64,000 bases of DNA, from the NCBI RefSeq assembly GCF_048569485.1, contig NC_134360.1, positions 203,791,692 to 203,855,691 of the forward strand. The letters are read 5' to 3'. Below are positions 46,810-57,987 of this stretch, piece after piece. This stretch comes from Anomaloglossus baeobatrachus. Lineage: Eukaryota > Chordata > Amphibia > Anura > Aromobatidae. How positions within the stretch are numbered: the first letter of the stretch is position 1; each line of letters opens with the position of its first letter. A program made the position numbers and the translations under genes. The notes under the pieces are model-generated. The model saw only the letters and a program-made list of their open reading frames with translations, was not told the DNA's origin and ran no database searches.

Positions 46810-47541
46810 TAGGTCACAGGAGATGCTGTTGGCTGTGCCGCATGGGCCGCCATTCTGAAAATGTCGACAGTGCGGGCTTCAAATAATGGCGTCTGGAGTC
46901 AGCATGTGTGCAGATGGGGCTCTTGTCTCAAGATCTCATCTGCGCACACGCCTCTTCCGGCCCATTGATTTCCCTGCAGCGGACTTAAGGAAATCAGCGC
47001 CCGTAGATGAGATCTCGGCTTGTCATTGAGCTGAGAGCTCCATTTGCGCACGCACTGACTTCTGGCCCTATTTCTTTGAAGCCCGCACCACCGACAGTTT
47101 CTGGATAGTCCTCCTGCCTCACAGCACTCGCAGCGAGCATCTGGGACACCTGCTGCATCGCCCACAGCATTGCTTTACTCCAGCACTGCCTCTGACTCCT
47201 GTGACCCCGCTGCACCACTGCTGCCGCCCCTCTCTCATAAGGTAACACCAGATTATAAGACGGATCCTATATTTTTCCCCCTTTTTTCTTCTTTAAATTT
47301 GGGGGGGCGTCTTATAATCCGGTGCGTCTTATAAAATGAAAAGTACGGTATTATGCGGAGCACAGGTAATACAAAAAAAACAGGCAGCTGACATTATTAG
47401 AAAGTAATTGTTCTTTAGTCTTTTATTTTGTACAATCCTAATTTCTATATTTAATTATTATAGTGATGGTAAAAGAGGGAAAACAAATATAACAGAAAAT
47501 TAGCTTTGAAATGGTGACAAATTGTATAAAATAACACTTAC

Positions 47542-47589
47542 CAAACTGCATCCAAGTACTCCTGCTGGGACTTTATCCTGAAGAGCACC
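47542..47589 (-). CDS. Internal coding exon of an unrecognised host gene
   Basis: A 48-base exon on the - strand between acceptor TTTTACTACAG (ending 47590) and a consensus donor TTTG|GTAAGT (47541-47536). In phase 0 it reads GALQDKVPAGVLGCSL. Another frame is also open, so the phase rests on agreement with the 69-base exon at 60984-61052 and the terminal exon at 37233-37352. It lies in a 370-bp island without recognised repeats between the Gmr1-bearing MITE and the large LTR element. Family not recognised. Confidence 0.55.
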
Positions 47590-47905
47590 CTGTAGTAAAA
47601 TAACATTGTATGATGCTCATATTATACCCATTTCTAGGTAAATTATTATTTTTTTATGCTTTAATCTGTGCACCATAATGAAAATGTAAAATTTAATTAT
47701 TCAGCTAAATACTTCTGAGCAAGTTATACATAGAGATGAGCGAGTACCGTAATATTCGTAATCGCTATACTCGTAACGAATACTTTGTAATATTTGTGTA
47801 TTCGTTCCGAATAGCGACTACAATGCAAGTCAATGGGAAATGTGAGTAATTTTCTGCTGGACCCAACAGAGGTCTGACGGTCTGAGGAAAAGGCTGAAAT
47901 GCATG
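47590..47905. repeat. Intron sequence with ATTCG-rich palindromic repeat
   Basis: From about 47731, AGAGATGAGCGAGTACCG followed by inverted ATTCG/CGAAT words, a relative of the repeats at 12622 and 29548. The LTR element at 47906 inserted close to its right end, beside CATG. Confidence 0.5.
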
Positions 47906-49145
47906 TGTGAAGCCCCACAGGTGTAGTGTCGGTGCATTACCTTCAGGGACTCCACTCGGCTGGATCTCGTCACAGGTAGGGAATCTTCTATTTGTCGTGA
48001 CGCCACTCTCAGAATTGCGGTCAGTGGGGACCGCCACTGCAGGTTGAGGGACGCCTGGGGCTGATGGTGAGTGCAGTTAGTTGGAATAGCCTCCTGAGAG
48101 TGAGGCAAGCCCCAGGGCCCTGTGTAGGTGCGTAGTACCACAAGGCGCAGAATAACTCCACACACGCAGAATGTCTTTCAGGGGTTTTACTCACTTCAGA
48201 TGGCAGGGTGAGTAACCCGGGCGTAGCTGGGATGAACCAGGCTGGAACCAGGTATCCTTCAGGCTGACTTCTGATGGTGACTACCAACTCGCCTTCCTTA
48301 GCCCTTGGTGGTTTGGGGTAACCCCGACTTTTAGTCCCTATGGGGGTTACCCAGGGAAGTTGCTGAAGCCTCTCTCCCCTTCGTTTGCCGTTTGCTTGTT
48401 GCCTGGGCCAGATCACTCCAGCTGCTTGCCTCCTGTGAACTGTGGGCCCTAACTGTGGCTACGTGGCTGCGGCTTTTAGGTGTTGTGGTGTGGGCTTTGA
48501 GGGCCCCACACCGGCAGGTTTAGCAGGGAAAGGTGGATCTATCCCCGCTCCGGGATCTGCCGCCCGTTTGGGCCTGGTTCTCCCTAGCAGTCTCCTTACT
48601 TCCCACTCTGTGCTCTTCTCTCTAGCTGAGATGGGTTTCGGGTAGCCCTCCTAGGTGACCGTTCTCCCCCGTCGGTAGCCACTGCGCGGACGCTGTCAGA
48701 CTACAGCAGCCCAGGGGAAGGGGTCAGCTCTCCTCGGAGCTCCCTGGACTCTGCTCTGAACCGGCTCACATCTGGGACCTTCACTGCTGCTCCTGTCTGA
48801 GCTCCACTTCCATGCTCCTCACTCCTCCACCCTCTGCTGCAGACTGTTTACTCCTCCTTCTCTTTTCCCTTTTGTGCCTGCCTACGCCACCTAGCAACCA
48901 GACTCTCTTACCACACCCCTTGAGAGGAGATGGAGGCTTTTGGCCCCCTCCACTATTCCAGTGGAGGTGAAGGCTTTTCCCCCTCCTGGGATCCCCAGGG
49001 GTCCTCTCAAAGGTACATGTGTGAGACCTGATCACTATGCGCCTGTGTAGTCACACCTCGGTCAGCCTTCTGGATTACCTGTATTGTACTGTCCCCAGCA
49101 TGGGTGCAGTACTCAGTGGTGCCTGACCAGGTCAGGGGCGCCACA
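47906..49145 (-). repeat. 3' LTR of the cold-shock-domain LTR element
   Basis: 1240 bp, TGTGAAGCCCC to GGCGCCACA on the + strand. Internal primer-site-like core near 47993-48004. Confidence 0.92.
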
Positions 49146-49757
49146 TTCCCCCTTAGTTATCACCAGCACGTCCTCGGGCTGCAAGACAACATTTTAAAAT
49201 GCATAAAACATTAAAACATGTAAAACATTTTTAAAAGCACCAGGTGCCATACATCACCACCCTCCACCCACAAGTCCGTTAACCCACCCAAAACCCTCTC
49301 ACGTTGGCCGCGCCTTCAGCCACTTCTGGCAGGATGTAGAGGCGGCTTTCATGGGCTGGTGGTCTCAGGGTATACCTGGCCTGGTGGATCCGCGCCTTCA
49401 GCCTCTTCTGGCAGGATGTAGAGGCGGCCTCCACAGTTGGTGCTGACCAGGTACCCTCTTTGTGGTGGAGAGCCAGGCCCCATAAACAGGCATGCTCTCT
49501 GGTTGCAGGTAAGCCAAGGCCCTATATACGGACGTGCCCCCTGGTTGCAGACGAGCCAAGCCCCTAAACAGGCTGGCTCTGGTGGTGGTGGTGCCCTCTG
49601 GTGTAACTATTTACACTGCGGGAGTTTGTGGCTATAGCCAGTTCATAGCCTTAAGGTTCATTTCTCACATTAGTTTATGTGGGCACATTCTTAAACTTGT
49701 AAAACGTTGCAAAACAAACTTTTCAAACTGGTAACTTGCTTTACTTCTTTCTGTACT
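49146..49757 (-). other. 3' non-coding part of the cold-shock-domain LTR element
   Basis: Between the stop of the long frame and the 3' LTR. It has a near-duplicate CCTTCAGCC(A/T)CTTCTGGCAGG wording at about 49313 and 49395. No gene. Confidence 0.6.
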
Positions 49758-51767
49758 TTATGTGGATTCCTCCTCACCAGGGCTTGGGCCTGTAGGGCTG
49801 CGGCACCTGTTGGTTTCTCCATCTTGGTCATCAATGGGTTCCTTTTCTTTTCTTTCCTCTGTATCTTCTGTATCTGTTTCTTTCTCTGTATCTGTTTCTT
49901 TTTCTGTAGGACATGGTGTTACGTCTAGTGCATACCAGCCTCTTTCTCCTTGATGCATTGTAAATTGCACTGTGTCTCCCATTCTTAGGTTTCTTCCAGG
50001 ATGTCCTCTGGGCAAATGAGCTCTCACGTCTCTTCTATTGACAAAAATGCCTTCCTTTATACCAGGTGCAACGATGAATCCGTATCCTGACTTCAGGCTA
50101 AAGTCTTCCACAATTCCTCTACAAAGGGGTCCTCTGACCTGTGCTTTGGCTCTTCTCAGGAACCGTTTTTCTTGTAGGTCTCGGGCCGTGACTTCTCTCT
50201 GCTCTGGGGATGGCGGTGCAGGGAAAGACTGGGTTCTGCTACGGCGCCGTGTCTTGCGGACTGGATTCTGCGAGGTACAGCTTACCAGCTCCCAGGTGAG
50301 GCTTTTAGGCAAATCTTCTTCAGCAGACGGTGTCAGGTCTTCTTCATCCCAGCGGGAATAGGGCAACATCTCCGGCTCTGGGCATGGATCCACTGCTGGT
50401 GGCTCCTGAGTCAGCTCCTCAGCTTCCTTCCCTCCCCTCCCCCTTAGTTCTTCTGAGCACTCCTTTGGTGGCAGTGCTGGGGATGGACTTTCTTCAGCAG
50501 GCCCAGGCGGGGGACTCTTTGGCATAGTTGCTGCAGGGGTTGCCGGAATCCTCTTGGGGGTGTGCGGAGGGAGCATGTATTGATCCACCAACCATTGTGG
50601 AAACTTGGCCTCCATGTCAGCCTTCAGCTGCCAGTATGCGGAGTCTTCACCTATCAGGGATTTCCTTGCAGGGACCTCCTCGGGCTGGGGAGCGGTGTCT
50701 GCTCTGGCCTTGCAGGCCGGGGTTAATGATGATGCAATCTTATCTTGGCGGGCCGCGCCTGGCATGGCGGCGGCCTGGTCTTGGCGGGCCGCGCCCTGCA
50801 TGGCGGCGGCCTGGGTCGGCGTCGCTGTTGCAGTGGGCTCTGTGCAGGCTGAGCTGGCCGTCGCTGCAGCAGTCTGGGCTTGGCGGGCCGCGCCTGGCGT
50901 GGCTGCGGCCTGGTTCAGCACCTCACTTGCGGCGCGGACGAGCGTTGCTGCGGCGGTGGGGTCTTGGCGGGCCGGGCCTAGCAGGGCGGCGGCCTGGGTC
51001 AGCGTTACGCCTACGGCGCGGATGAGGGTCGCGGTGGCAGCCGGTTCTTTGCGGGCCGGGCAGGGCATCGCTGCAGGGACCGGGTCTTGGTGGGCCGAGC
51101 AGGGCATCGCTGCAGGGACCGGGTCTTGGTGGGCCGAGCAGGGCATCGCTGCGGCGGCCTGGGCTTGGCGGGCCGCACCTGGCGTGGCTGCGGCCTGGCT
51201 CAGCGTCGCCGCGCCGGGCGCCTCTTCAGGGACCGCGGGCGTGGCAGCAGGGGTCGGGGCACTCGTGCTGGCAGGGGTAACACTGGACTCACCCATCGGT
51301 GGCAGCATCGGGGTCTGAGTCGTTGCCACTCGGTCTGGCGCTCGGCGCGCGGCTCTCCCTTCATAGGCCTGAACCGCGGCAGCCATCTCCAGAAGTTCCA
51401 TGCGTTCTTCTCTGATCTGCTCCACGACCCGGGTCTCCAGTCGGTCGCAGAACTGGGCCAGCTCCCGATACCACCAGGCAGCGGAGCCCGGTTCTGGGTT
51501 TCTGCGGTCAGACGCCATTTCTTCTGCGCCCTCTTCTGCACGATTTCCCAGCAGTGGACTCGTCGTTGCCTCTAGTAGCAAGCTGTTCAGTTTCCGCTCT
51601 GCCTCTCTGGACGCTTCCGCTCTCTTCACAAGCGAGGTCAGAACTCTGCAGGGGATCTCTGGGTAGCCACACCTCTTCGTGGGCGGTAACTTCTCCCAGC
51701 GCGGGCTGCTGTTGTTTTTCAGCGCGCTTTTCATGGTGGCAATATGGCGGCGCTTCCAATTTTCCAA
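49758..51767 (-). CDS. Cold-shock-domain protein of non-autonomous LTR element
   Basis: 669 residues in one uninterrupted frame. Residues about 45-145 are charged and likely coiled coil (EREAERKL-like stretch, LETRVVEQIREERMELLEM). Residues about 150-355 are Ala/Pro/Gln-rich repeats such as AAMPCSAHQDPVP and AAATPGAARQAQ. Residues 546-617 (nt 50132-49914) fit a Y-box type cold-shock fold: GIVEDFSLKSGYGFI with the RNP1 core GYGFI, then IFVNRRDV (RNP2 position), NLRMGDTVQFTM and GERGWYALDVTP. The tail is acidic with TEKETD repeats. Cold-shock domains bind single-stranded RNA or DNA; a role in packaging element RNA is inference. It sits where gag would be. The smaller protein at 32828-33577 shares the Ala-rich repeats. 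A part of an LTR element. Confidence 0.8.
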   Translation of the reverse strand: MENWKRRHIATMKSALKNNSSPRWEKLPPTKRCGYPEIPCRVLTSLVKRAEASREAERKLNSLLLEATTSPLLGNRAEEGAEEMASDRRNPEPGSAAWWYRELAQFCDRLETRVVEQIREERMELLEMAAAVQAYEGRAARRAPDRVATTQTPMLPPMGESSVTPASTSAPTPAATPAVPEEAPGAATLSQAAATPGAARQAQAAAAMPCSAHQDPVPAAMPCSAHQDPVPAAMPCPARKEPAATATLIRAVGVTLTQAAALLGPARQDPTAAATLVRAASEVLNQAAATPGAARQAQTAAATASSACTEPTATATPTQAAAMQGAARQDQAAAMPGAARQDKIASSLTPACKARADTAPQPEEVPARKSLIGEDSAYWQLKADMEAKFPQWLVDQYMLPPHTPKRIPATPAATMPKSPPPGPAEESPSPALPPKECSEELRGRGGKEAEELTQEPPAVDPCPEPEMLPYSRWDEEDLTPSAEEDLPKSLTWELVSCTSQNPVRKTRRRSRTQSFPAPPSPEQREVTARDLQEKRFLRRAKAQVRGPLCRGIVEDFSLKSGYGFIVAPGIKEGIFVNRRDVRAHLPRGHPGRNLRMGDTVQFTMHQGERGWYALDVTPCPTEKETDTEKETDTEDTEERKEKEPIDDQDGETNRCRSPTGPSPGEEEST

Positions 51768-51835
51768 GCGGACCGCCCAGGCACATGGTCACCTGTCTGA
51801 ACAGGTCTAGTCCTTATCCTGTTCGTGACGCCAGA

Positions 51836-53075
51836 TGTGAAGCCCCACAGGTGTAGTGTCGGTGCATTACCTTCAGGGACTCCACTCGGCTGGATCTCGT
51901 CACAGGTAGGGAATCTTCTATTTGTCGTGACGCCACTCTCAGAATTGCGGTCAGTGGGGACCGCCACTGCAGGTTGAGGGACGCCTGGGGCTGATGGTGA
52001 GTGCAGTTAGTTGGAATAGCCTCCTGAGAGTGAGGCAAGCCCCAGGGCCCTGTGTAGGTGCGTAGTACCACAAGGCGCAGAATAACTCCACACACGCAGA
52101 ATGTCTTTCAGGGGTTTTACTCACTTCAGATGGCAGGGTGAGTAACCCGGGCGTAGCTGGGATGAACCAGGCTGGAACCAGGTATCCTTCAGGCTGACTT
52201 CTGATGGTGACTACCAACTCGCCTTCCTTAGCCCTTGGTGGTTTGGGGTAACCCCGACTTTTAGTCCCTATGGGGGTTACCCAGGGAAGTTGCTGAAGCC
52301 TCTCTCCCCTTCGTTTGCCGTTTGCTTGTTGCCTGGGCCAGATCACTCCAGCTGCTTGCCTCCTGTGAACTGTGGGCCCTAACTGTGGCTACGTGGCTGC
52401 GGCTTTTAGGTGTTGTGGTGTGGGCTTTGAGGGCCCCACACCGGCAGGTTTAGCAGGGAAAGGTGGATCTATCCCCGCTCCGGGATCTGCCGCCCGTTTG
52501 GGCCTGGTTCTCCCTAGCAGTCTCCTTACTTCCCACTCTGTGCTCTTCTCTCTAGCTGAGATGGGTTTCGGGTAGCCCTCCTAGGTGACCGTTCTCCCCC
52601 GTCGGTAGCCACTGCGCGGACGCTGTCAGACTACAGCAGCCCAGGGGAAGGGGTCAGCTCTCCTCGGAGCTCCCTGGACTCTGCTCTGAACCGGCTCACA
52701 TCTGGGACCTTCACTGCTGCTCCTGTCTGAGCTCCACTTCCATGCTCCTCACTCCTCCACCCTCTGCTGCAGACTGTTTACTCCTCCTTCTCTTTTCCCT
52801 TTTGTGCCTGCCTACGCCACCTAGCAACCAGACTCTCTTACCACACCCCTTGAGAGGAGATGGAGGCTTTTGGCCCCCTCCACTATTCCAGTGGAGGTGA
52901 AGGCTTTTCCCCCTCCTGGGATCCCCAGGGGTCCTCTCAAAGGTACATGTGTGAGACCTGATCACTATGCGCCTGTGTAGTCACACCTCGGTCAGCCTTC
53001 TGGATTACCTGTATTGTACTGTCCCCAGCATGGGTGCAGTACTCAGTGGTGCCTGACCAGGTCAGGGGCGCCACA
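51836..53075 (-). repeat. 5' LTR of the cold-shock-domain LTR element
   Basis: 1240 bp, identical to its partner as far as read. Internal core near 51923-51934; target duplicate CATG follows. Confidence 0.92.
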
Positions 53076-53104
53076 CATGGGAAAGTCATGAAAGTGAATG
53101 GGGA

Positions 53105-53888
53105 GAACCTGGAGAATACATAGTTACATAGGTTGAGAAAAGCCCTCCGTCCATCTAGTTCAACCTTCCTCCTCCAATTCTAAATTTTGTCCCTAAGTCA
53201 ATTATAACCAACAATGTTTTGTATTCTGAGGAAATCATCCAGCCCTTTTTTAAAAGCTGTTATAGTATCTGCCATTACTACCTTTTGTGGTAGGGCATTC
53301 CACAGTCTGACTGCTCTAACTGTAAAGAACCCTTCCCTATTTAGCTGCCGGAATCACTTTTCTTCCATTCGCAGTGCATGCCCCCTTGGTCCTTAGTACT
53401 GTCTTTGAAAAAAATAAGTCATTTGCCAGTCCTTTATATTGACCACACATGTATTTATTCATATAAATGAGATCTCCTCTTTTTTCTAAGCTAAACATAT
53501 CTAACCTTTTCAACCTCTCATCATATGGGAGGCCTTCCATTCCTTGTAGTAGTCTAGTTAGCCGCCTTTGAACTGATTCTAAGTTCTGTATGTCCTTCTT
53601 GAAATGCGGAGCCCAAAACTAGATCCCATAATCCAGATGTGGCCTTACAAGTGATTTATAGAGAGGTAACAATACATTGGGATCCCGGGATCTAATCTCT
53701 CTTGTTATACACCCTAGAATCTTGTTTGCTTTAGCAGCTGCTGCTTGACATTGAGTGCTGCTACTCAGTTTATTTGTAATGAGAATGCCCAAGTCCTTCT
53801 CCTGTTCTGTAGTCCCGAGTTTACTTCCATTTAATGTATATGCAGCTATAGGATTACTCCATCCTAGATGCATTAATTTACATATGCC
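53105..53888 (-). pseudogene. LINE (CR1/L2-like) reverse transcriptase, C-terminal part and 3' end
   Basis: On the - strand the C-terminal end of a LINE ORF2 reads LGTTEQEKDLGILITNKLSS, then ANKILGCITREIRSRDPNVL, LYKSLVRPHLDYGI, MEGLPYDERLKRLDMFSLEK and GQYKGLANDLFFSKTVLRT. These are the thumb and carboxy-terminal blocks typical of CR1/L2/Rex1-type non-LTR retrotransposons. It is 5'-truncated at 53888-53890 by a solo LTR. A stop follows LDYGI, and further changes separate the readable pieces near 53340-53620. The 3' tail ends in the ATAGTTACATA wording near 53115-53130. Confidence 0.78.
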
Positions 53889-53890
53889 TG

Positions 53891-55130
53891 TGTCGCGGGC
53901 GGAGGAGGGGACGCCGCGCTCTCCCACTGCTCGGGTCCGGCTGGCACTGCGGCCTGCTGCTGCTGCTCGGTGGCTCGAGCGATGGGCCGGATCCCGGGGA
54001 CTCGAGCGGCGCTCCTCACCCGTGAGTGAAAGGGGATTGGGTTTTGGGATAGTTTATTGTCCGTGACGCCACCCACGGTTGTGGTGATTTGTTAACACCA
54101 CCGCTGCTCTGTATGGGGAGCCCGGGAGTGATGGTATGGAGCAGCCAGTTGTTGATGTGCCCCTCCGTGGGTAGGGATTGTGGTGCTCCCAGGGCCCGAT
54201 GATGGGATTGGAGTGGTGGACAGGCGGGTATGGGGCCTGTGGAGGTGCAGGGGCGCAGGGGCAGCGCTGTGCCGCACGGCACGGAGGTACTCACTCAGCC
54301 AGTAAACACGACACAGTTCTCGGTAAACAAACGGCTGGTTGGACGGGTCCCTCAGACGGTTCACGGTGCTGATGTTCCCTGCAGTTAGCGGTGGCGGTCT
54401 CTTCCCTGCACCTATGAAAGTCTCTTTGGTAGCGATGGGTCCCCACCGGTTACCCACTCCTCGGCTTCAAGCTGGGCCGAAGGAGCCCTACCTTGCCCGC
54501 AGGCGCTGGCCCTGGGAAACTGGTGCCCCGGCGGTGGCGGTGTCTCCTCTCCACGGTCGGGCTGCTGCCTTCAATCGGGACTTGGTTGTTAGGAGACAGA
54601 GGTCCCCTTCACTGACGGATTTGGCAAATTATGGCGACTCCTAGCCTTGCCGGGATCCGAAAGGCCCCTGCCCTGGTGCCGACTGCTCTTCGTACACCGC
54701 TCCAGTACCGCCGGGTCACCACCCGTCCGCGGTCCTTCCAGCAACCTCCAAACAGTCCCCCTGCAGACTATCACCGCCGTCTGCTGACCTTGCTGTCACA
54801 GTCCGGGGCACACACCCGGACCAACTTCAGGCTTTACTACTCTCACTTTTCTGTCACTTCAGCTTCTCTCCTTAACTCCTTTACCACTTCCTTCTACTTC
54901 CTTCTCCTTTCACCTCCTAAACTCGACTCCCTTCTGCTTGGTTCCTCCCGCCTCCAGGGCTGTGAACTCCTCGGTGGGCGGAGCCAACCACCTGGCCCAC
55001 CCCCTGGTGTGGACATCAGCCCCTGGAGGAAGGCAACAAGGATTTTGGGTTAGCTTTGGTGTTACTGCAGGGAATGTGGGGTGCATGTGGTGTTGTGACC
55101 TGTGATCCCTGGCTTGCCCAGGGCGTCACA
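53891..55130 (-). mobile_element. Solo LTR, family C
   Basis: 1240 bp, TGTCGCGGGCGGAGG to GGGCGTCACA. Flanks CCTG/CCTA agree at three of four bases. Its primer-site-like core lies at about 54060-54072 on the - strand, 170 bp from the - strand 3' end, which sets the orientation. Inserted into the LINE fragment. Confidence 0.82.
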
Positions 55131-56452
55131 CCTACATGCATTTCTGACTCACATATGGTTTATGGGAATGAGGATGTCACAGTATTACGCCACTTATTCT
55201 TTCTCGCTGTCTCTCTCTCTCCAAGCGCTTCTAACTCACCGATCACCGGCGCAGCGCGGCTATCACACTGATACAAACTGCCTCTCTTTTTCTTTCTTAC
55301 CCCTCATTAGCCTCATTACAGATTCACTGCACCAGCTCATACATATTTACTGCTTTTCCCGACCACCAATGTCTGTGATTGATTGCAGTCAGACCCGCCC
55401 CCACGCTGAGTGACTGCTGTCTGACTGCAACCAATCACAGCCGCGGTGGGCGAGTCTATATCATACAGTAAAATAAATAAATAATTAAAAAAAAAAAAAG
55501 ATGTGCAGTCCCCCTAATTCTAATACCCAGCCAAGATACCAAGATAAAGCCTCACAGCTGGGGGCTGGTATTCTCAGGCTGGGGAGACCCACGTTATTGA
55601 GAGCTCCCCAGTCTAAAAATATCAGCCAACAGCTGCCCAGAATTGCCGCATCCATTAAATGCGACAGTCCTAGCACTTTACCTGGCTTATCCTGATTGCC
55701 CTGATGCGGCGGCAATCGGGGTAATGAGTAGTTAATTACAGCGCACAGCTGTCAACAAGCCTAGAATTAGTGATGTGAAGGGGTCTTCTATGAGACCCTC
55801 CATCACTAATCCTATAAGTAAAAAGAAATACACATACACTGAGAAAAAGCTTTTATTTGGAATAAAATACAAAACCACCCTCTTTCACCACTTTATTAAC
55901 TCCAAAACACCCAGGTTCGATGAAATCCACATGAGGTCCCATGACGGTCCTGACTCTGCTACATCCGAGCCTGGAGAAACCGAAAACATTTCCGATCTCT
56001 TCAGGCTCTGGGAAACACTGACAAGAAGGATCCGGCTGGCAGCAGGGACATCACTCAGTTCATCGGAGGTCATACCTGGGTTCCCACGGTATGACCTCTG
56101 GTGACCTGAAGCACTCTAGCCTAAAGTGCGGGGTCATATCATGCTTTAAGTACGGCAGTTGCGGCATAGAGGTGTGGACTGCCCCGCACTCCCCATATGG
56201 CCTTGTCAGTGTTAAAAATGACTTGAAGAGACAGATCATAAGTCTGATAAGTTAAAATCTGACAGCCGGGACTCTCTTAGTTTCATAGATTGGGCCATTA
56301 CTGACCAGTTATGGGATAGTGACACACTCCACCGGGGTCCGGGGGCACTCGTTACCGGCCTGGCTCTGTTTCTGCTCGGAGGATGTCACGGTGCGAGGGC
56401 CGGTTCCGTGACCCCGGCAGTGTTATTTTAAGTTGGTGGTGGGGAATATATA
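55131..56452. repeat. Dispersed repeat complex, includes copy 2 of the CCAAT-arm repeat
   Basis: 55240-55485 is the reverse complement of 13905-14140. 55500-56130 is non-coding and has TTTATTTGGAATAAAATAC and several short inverted words; frames on both strands are short. Probably one large non-autonomous element, class unknown. 56130-56452 has no feature I can name. Confidence 0.45.
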
Positions 56453-57987
56453 TGTGGCGTCCCTGAGGCTCAGTCGCCACAGGGTATTGCATCTCACTTA
56501 AGGTGCAGTACTCATCCCGAGTAAGGAAGAGGTTAACCACTGGTTTTCACTTACACAACACACACAGCTCAGTAATAGAAAGAATTTCCTCTCACAATCT
56601 TTATGAATTTAAATTTGCTTTGAAAGATAGATTATATGATAATTACTCGGTGAGATGGAACCTTTGGTCAAAGAAGTTCAATCCCAATCTTATTATATTA
56701 AATCCTTGAGTTAGTGGAGCTACTAGCTGTAAAAATTATTTAATTATATTCTCTGTCTTTTTTATTCTAATAGTTAGCAATTTGTGTGTTAAGAGATTCA
56801 GTTTAAATTTTCAGCCAAAACTGTACTACAACTCTAGTTTACCTTTTTCTTTAATCATATAGCCCTTCCCTCCCCCCTCTTTTTTTTCTTTTCCCCCTTT
56901 CCCCTACCCCACTTCTTCTATTTCAAAAATGTTATGTCAATTTAACTTTAGATTGTAATTTGACTAATTGTTGTTAAATTTTACTGTGTGAACAATTTGT
57001 TTTGTTTGAACCAAATTTTAAAATAAAAAATATGTAAGCACACACAGCTCAGGTGCTTTCCCGCTGGAACTGGCATAAAGGGGGTAACCATAACAACGGG
57101 TTTTTCCCAGCCACCAGTGAGTCATCATGAAGGTGGGGGCAGCACAGGGGAAGTGAGAGAACACACAGTTTTCACCTCAGAATAGTCTGGACCTGGAGAA
57201 AGACGGTCACTGAGGAGAGTGCTTTAGAGCTTCCTTGGAGGGAGAAGGACAAGAGTACCATAATATTCAGGGACTCGAAGAAACACGGCCGCTAAGGAGA
57301 GTGCTTTAGAGATTCCTTAGTTAGGGCCAGACAGACTGGAGGGAAGGAGGATTTCACGTCCCATTGCCCACCATAAAGATCCCGGGGCACAGCAGCACAT
57401 AAAGTCAGGGGTCTAGCCCACGGTCAGCCCCACATTTGATTCGTGCTGTCTGCGAACGGGACGGAAACTAAACCCAAGGTCACTGGGGTCCGCAAGTAGC
57501 TTCACACCATGGGGATCCACACTACAGAGCACAAGGAAGGAAGGTCTCACAGCTTCACAACACCGGTGGTGGCCTCTGAATCATCCGGGATAAGCTGGGG
57601 ACCATCACGACGGAAACCGGCACTTCAAGGCTGACGACCTTGCAGTGAGTAAAAGAACTTTGTCTGCAGTCCTGGTGTTGTCCCATCATTCCCGTCACCG
57701 TCGCCCCACACTACGGTGCCATCGCCCGCTATCCCCCACCATTGTCTTCCCTGGGAGCCAAGCTCTGCCTGTGTGGAGCTGGACCATCTGAGCTGTGTTA
57801 CCATCCACCCCAGGAGAGAATAATAACATATCGCAGCGGTGGCTGATCGCCGCATACCATGGGTGGTGCTGCAAAGCAAACCCCCCATCATCCCCTATAC
57901 CGGTCACCTTGCATTCTTTTATTGATGCCAACAGGGCCATGGAGCTGTGTCAGGCCATTCACAGCAACCCCAAATACCACTGGCCCA
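56453..57987 (+). mobile_element. Solo LTR-like sequence, family D, interrupted by a LINE tail
   Basis: Starts TGTGGCGTCCCTGAGGCTC at 56453 and runs through wording seen in the other LTRs (GCATACCATGGGTGGTGCTG near 57852, a decayed primer-site-like core). The 3' end is not clear because another LTR follows at about 57988. Interrupted at 56573-57038. Confidence 0.5.
56573..57038 (+). mobile_element. LINE 3'-end insertion with 14-bp target duplication
   Basis: 466 bp between exact copies of CACACACAGCTCAG (56559-56572, 57039-57052). The + strand reads SSHNLYEFKFALKDRLYDNY and then NPNLIILNP with a stop at 56707-56709, like the end of a LINE ORF2. A 3' untranslated region ends in AAATAAAAAATATGTAAG. 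A 5'-truncated LINE copy; the family could not be fixed, L1/Tx1-like is a guess. Confidence 0.72.

Larger units (their letters stand above)
41594..47348. mobile_element. TA-flanked MITE split by a Gmr1-like Gypsy
   Basis: Ends CCGTATTTTTCGGATTATAA at 41594 and TTATAAAATGAAAAGTACGG at 47348 are inverted, with TA on both sides (41592-41593, 47349-47350). The MITE parts are 41594-41703 and 46810-47348. The arms carry GCGTCTTATAATCC-type words in both halves. Confidence 0.72.
47906..53075 (-). mobile_element. Non-autonomous LTR retrotransposon encoding a cold-shock-domain protein, very recent
   Basis: 5170 bp with two 1240-bp LTRs (47906-49145, 51836-53075) that show no difference by eye, and CATG target duplications at 47902-47905 and 53076-53079. 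On the - strand the primer-binding site TGGCGTCACGAACAGGAT follows the 5' LTR by two bases and is a full match to tRNA-Ser(CGA) as I recall it. The polypurine tract TAAGGGGGAA abuts the other LTR. No protease, RT or integrase is present; the interior carries one 669-residue frame. The element looks whole for a dependent family and must have moved recently using another element's enzymes. Confidence 0.9.

Noticed and set aside
50528-51575. Long + strand frames (237, 165 and 162 residues)
   Set aside because: Antisense of the Ala-rich repeats of the cold-shock-domain protein.
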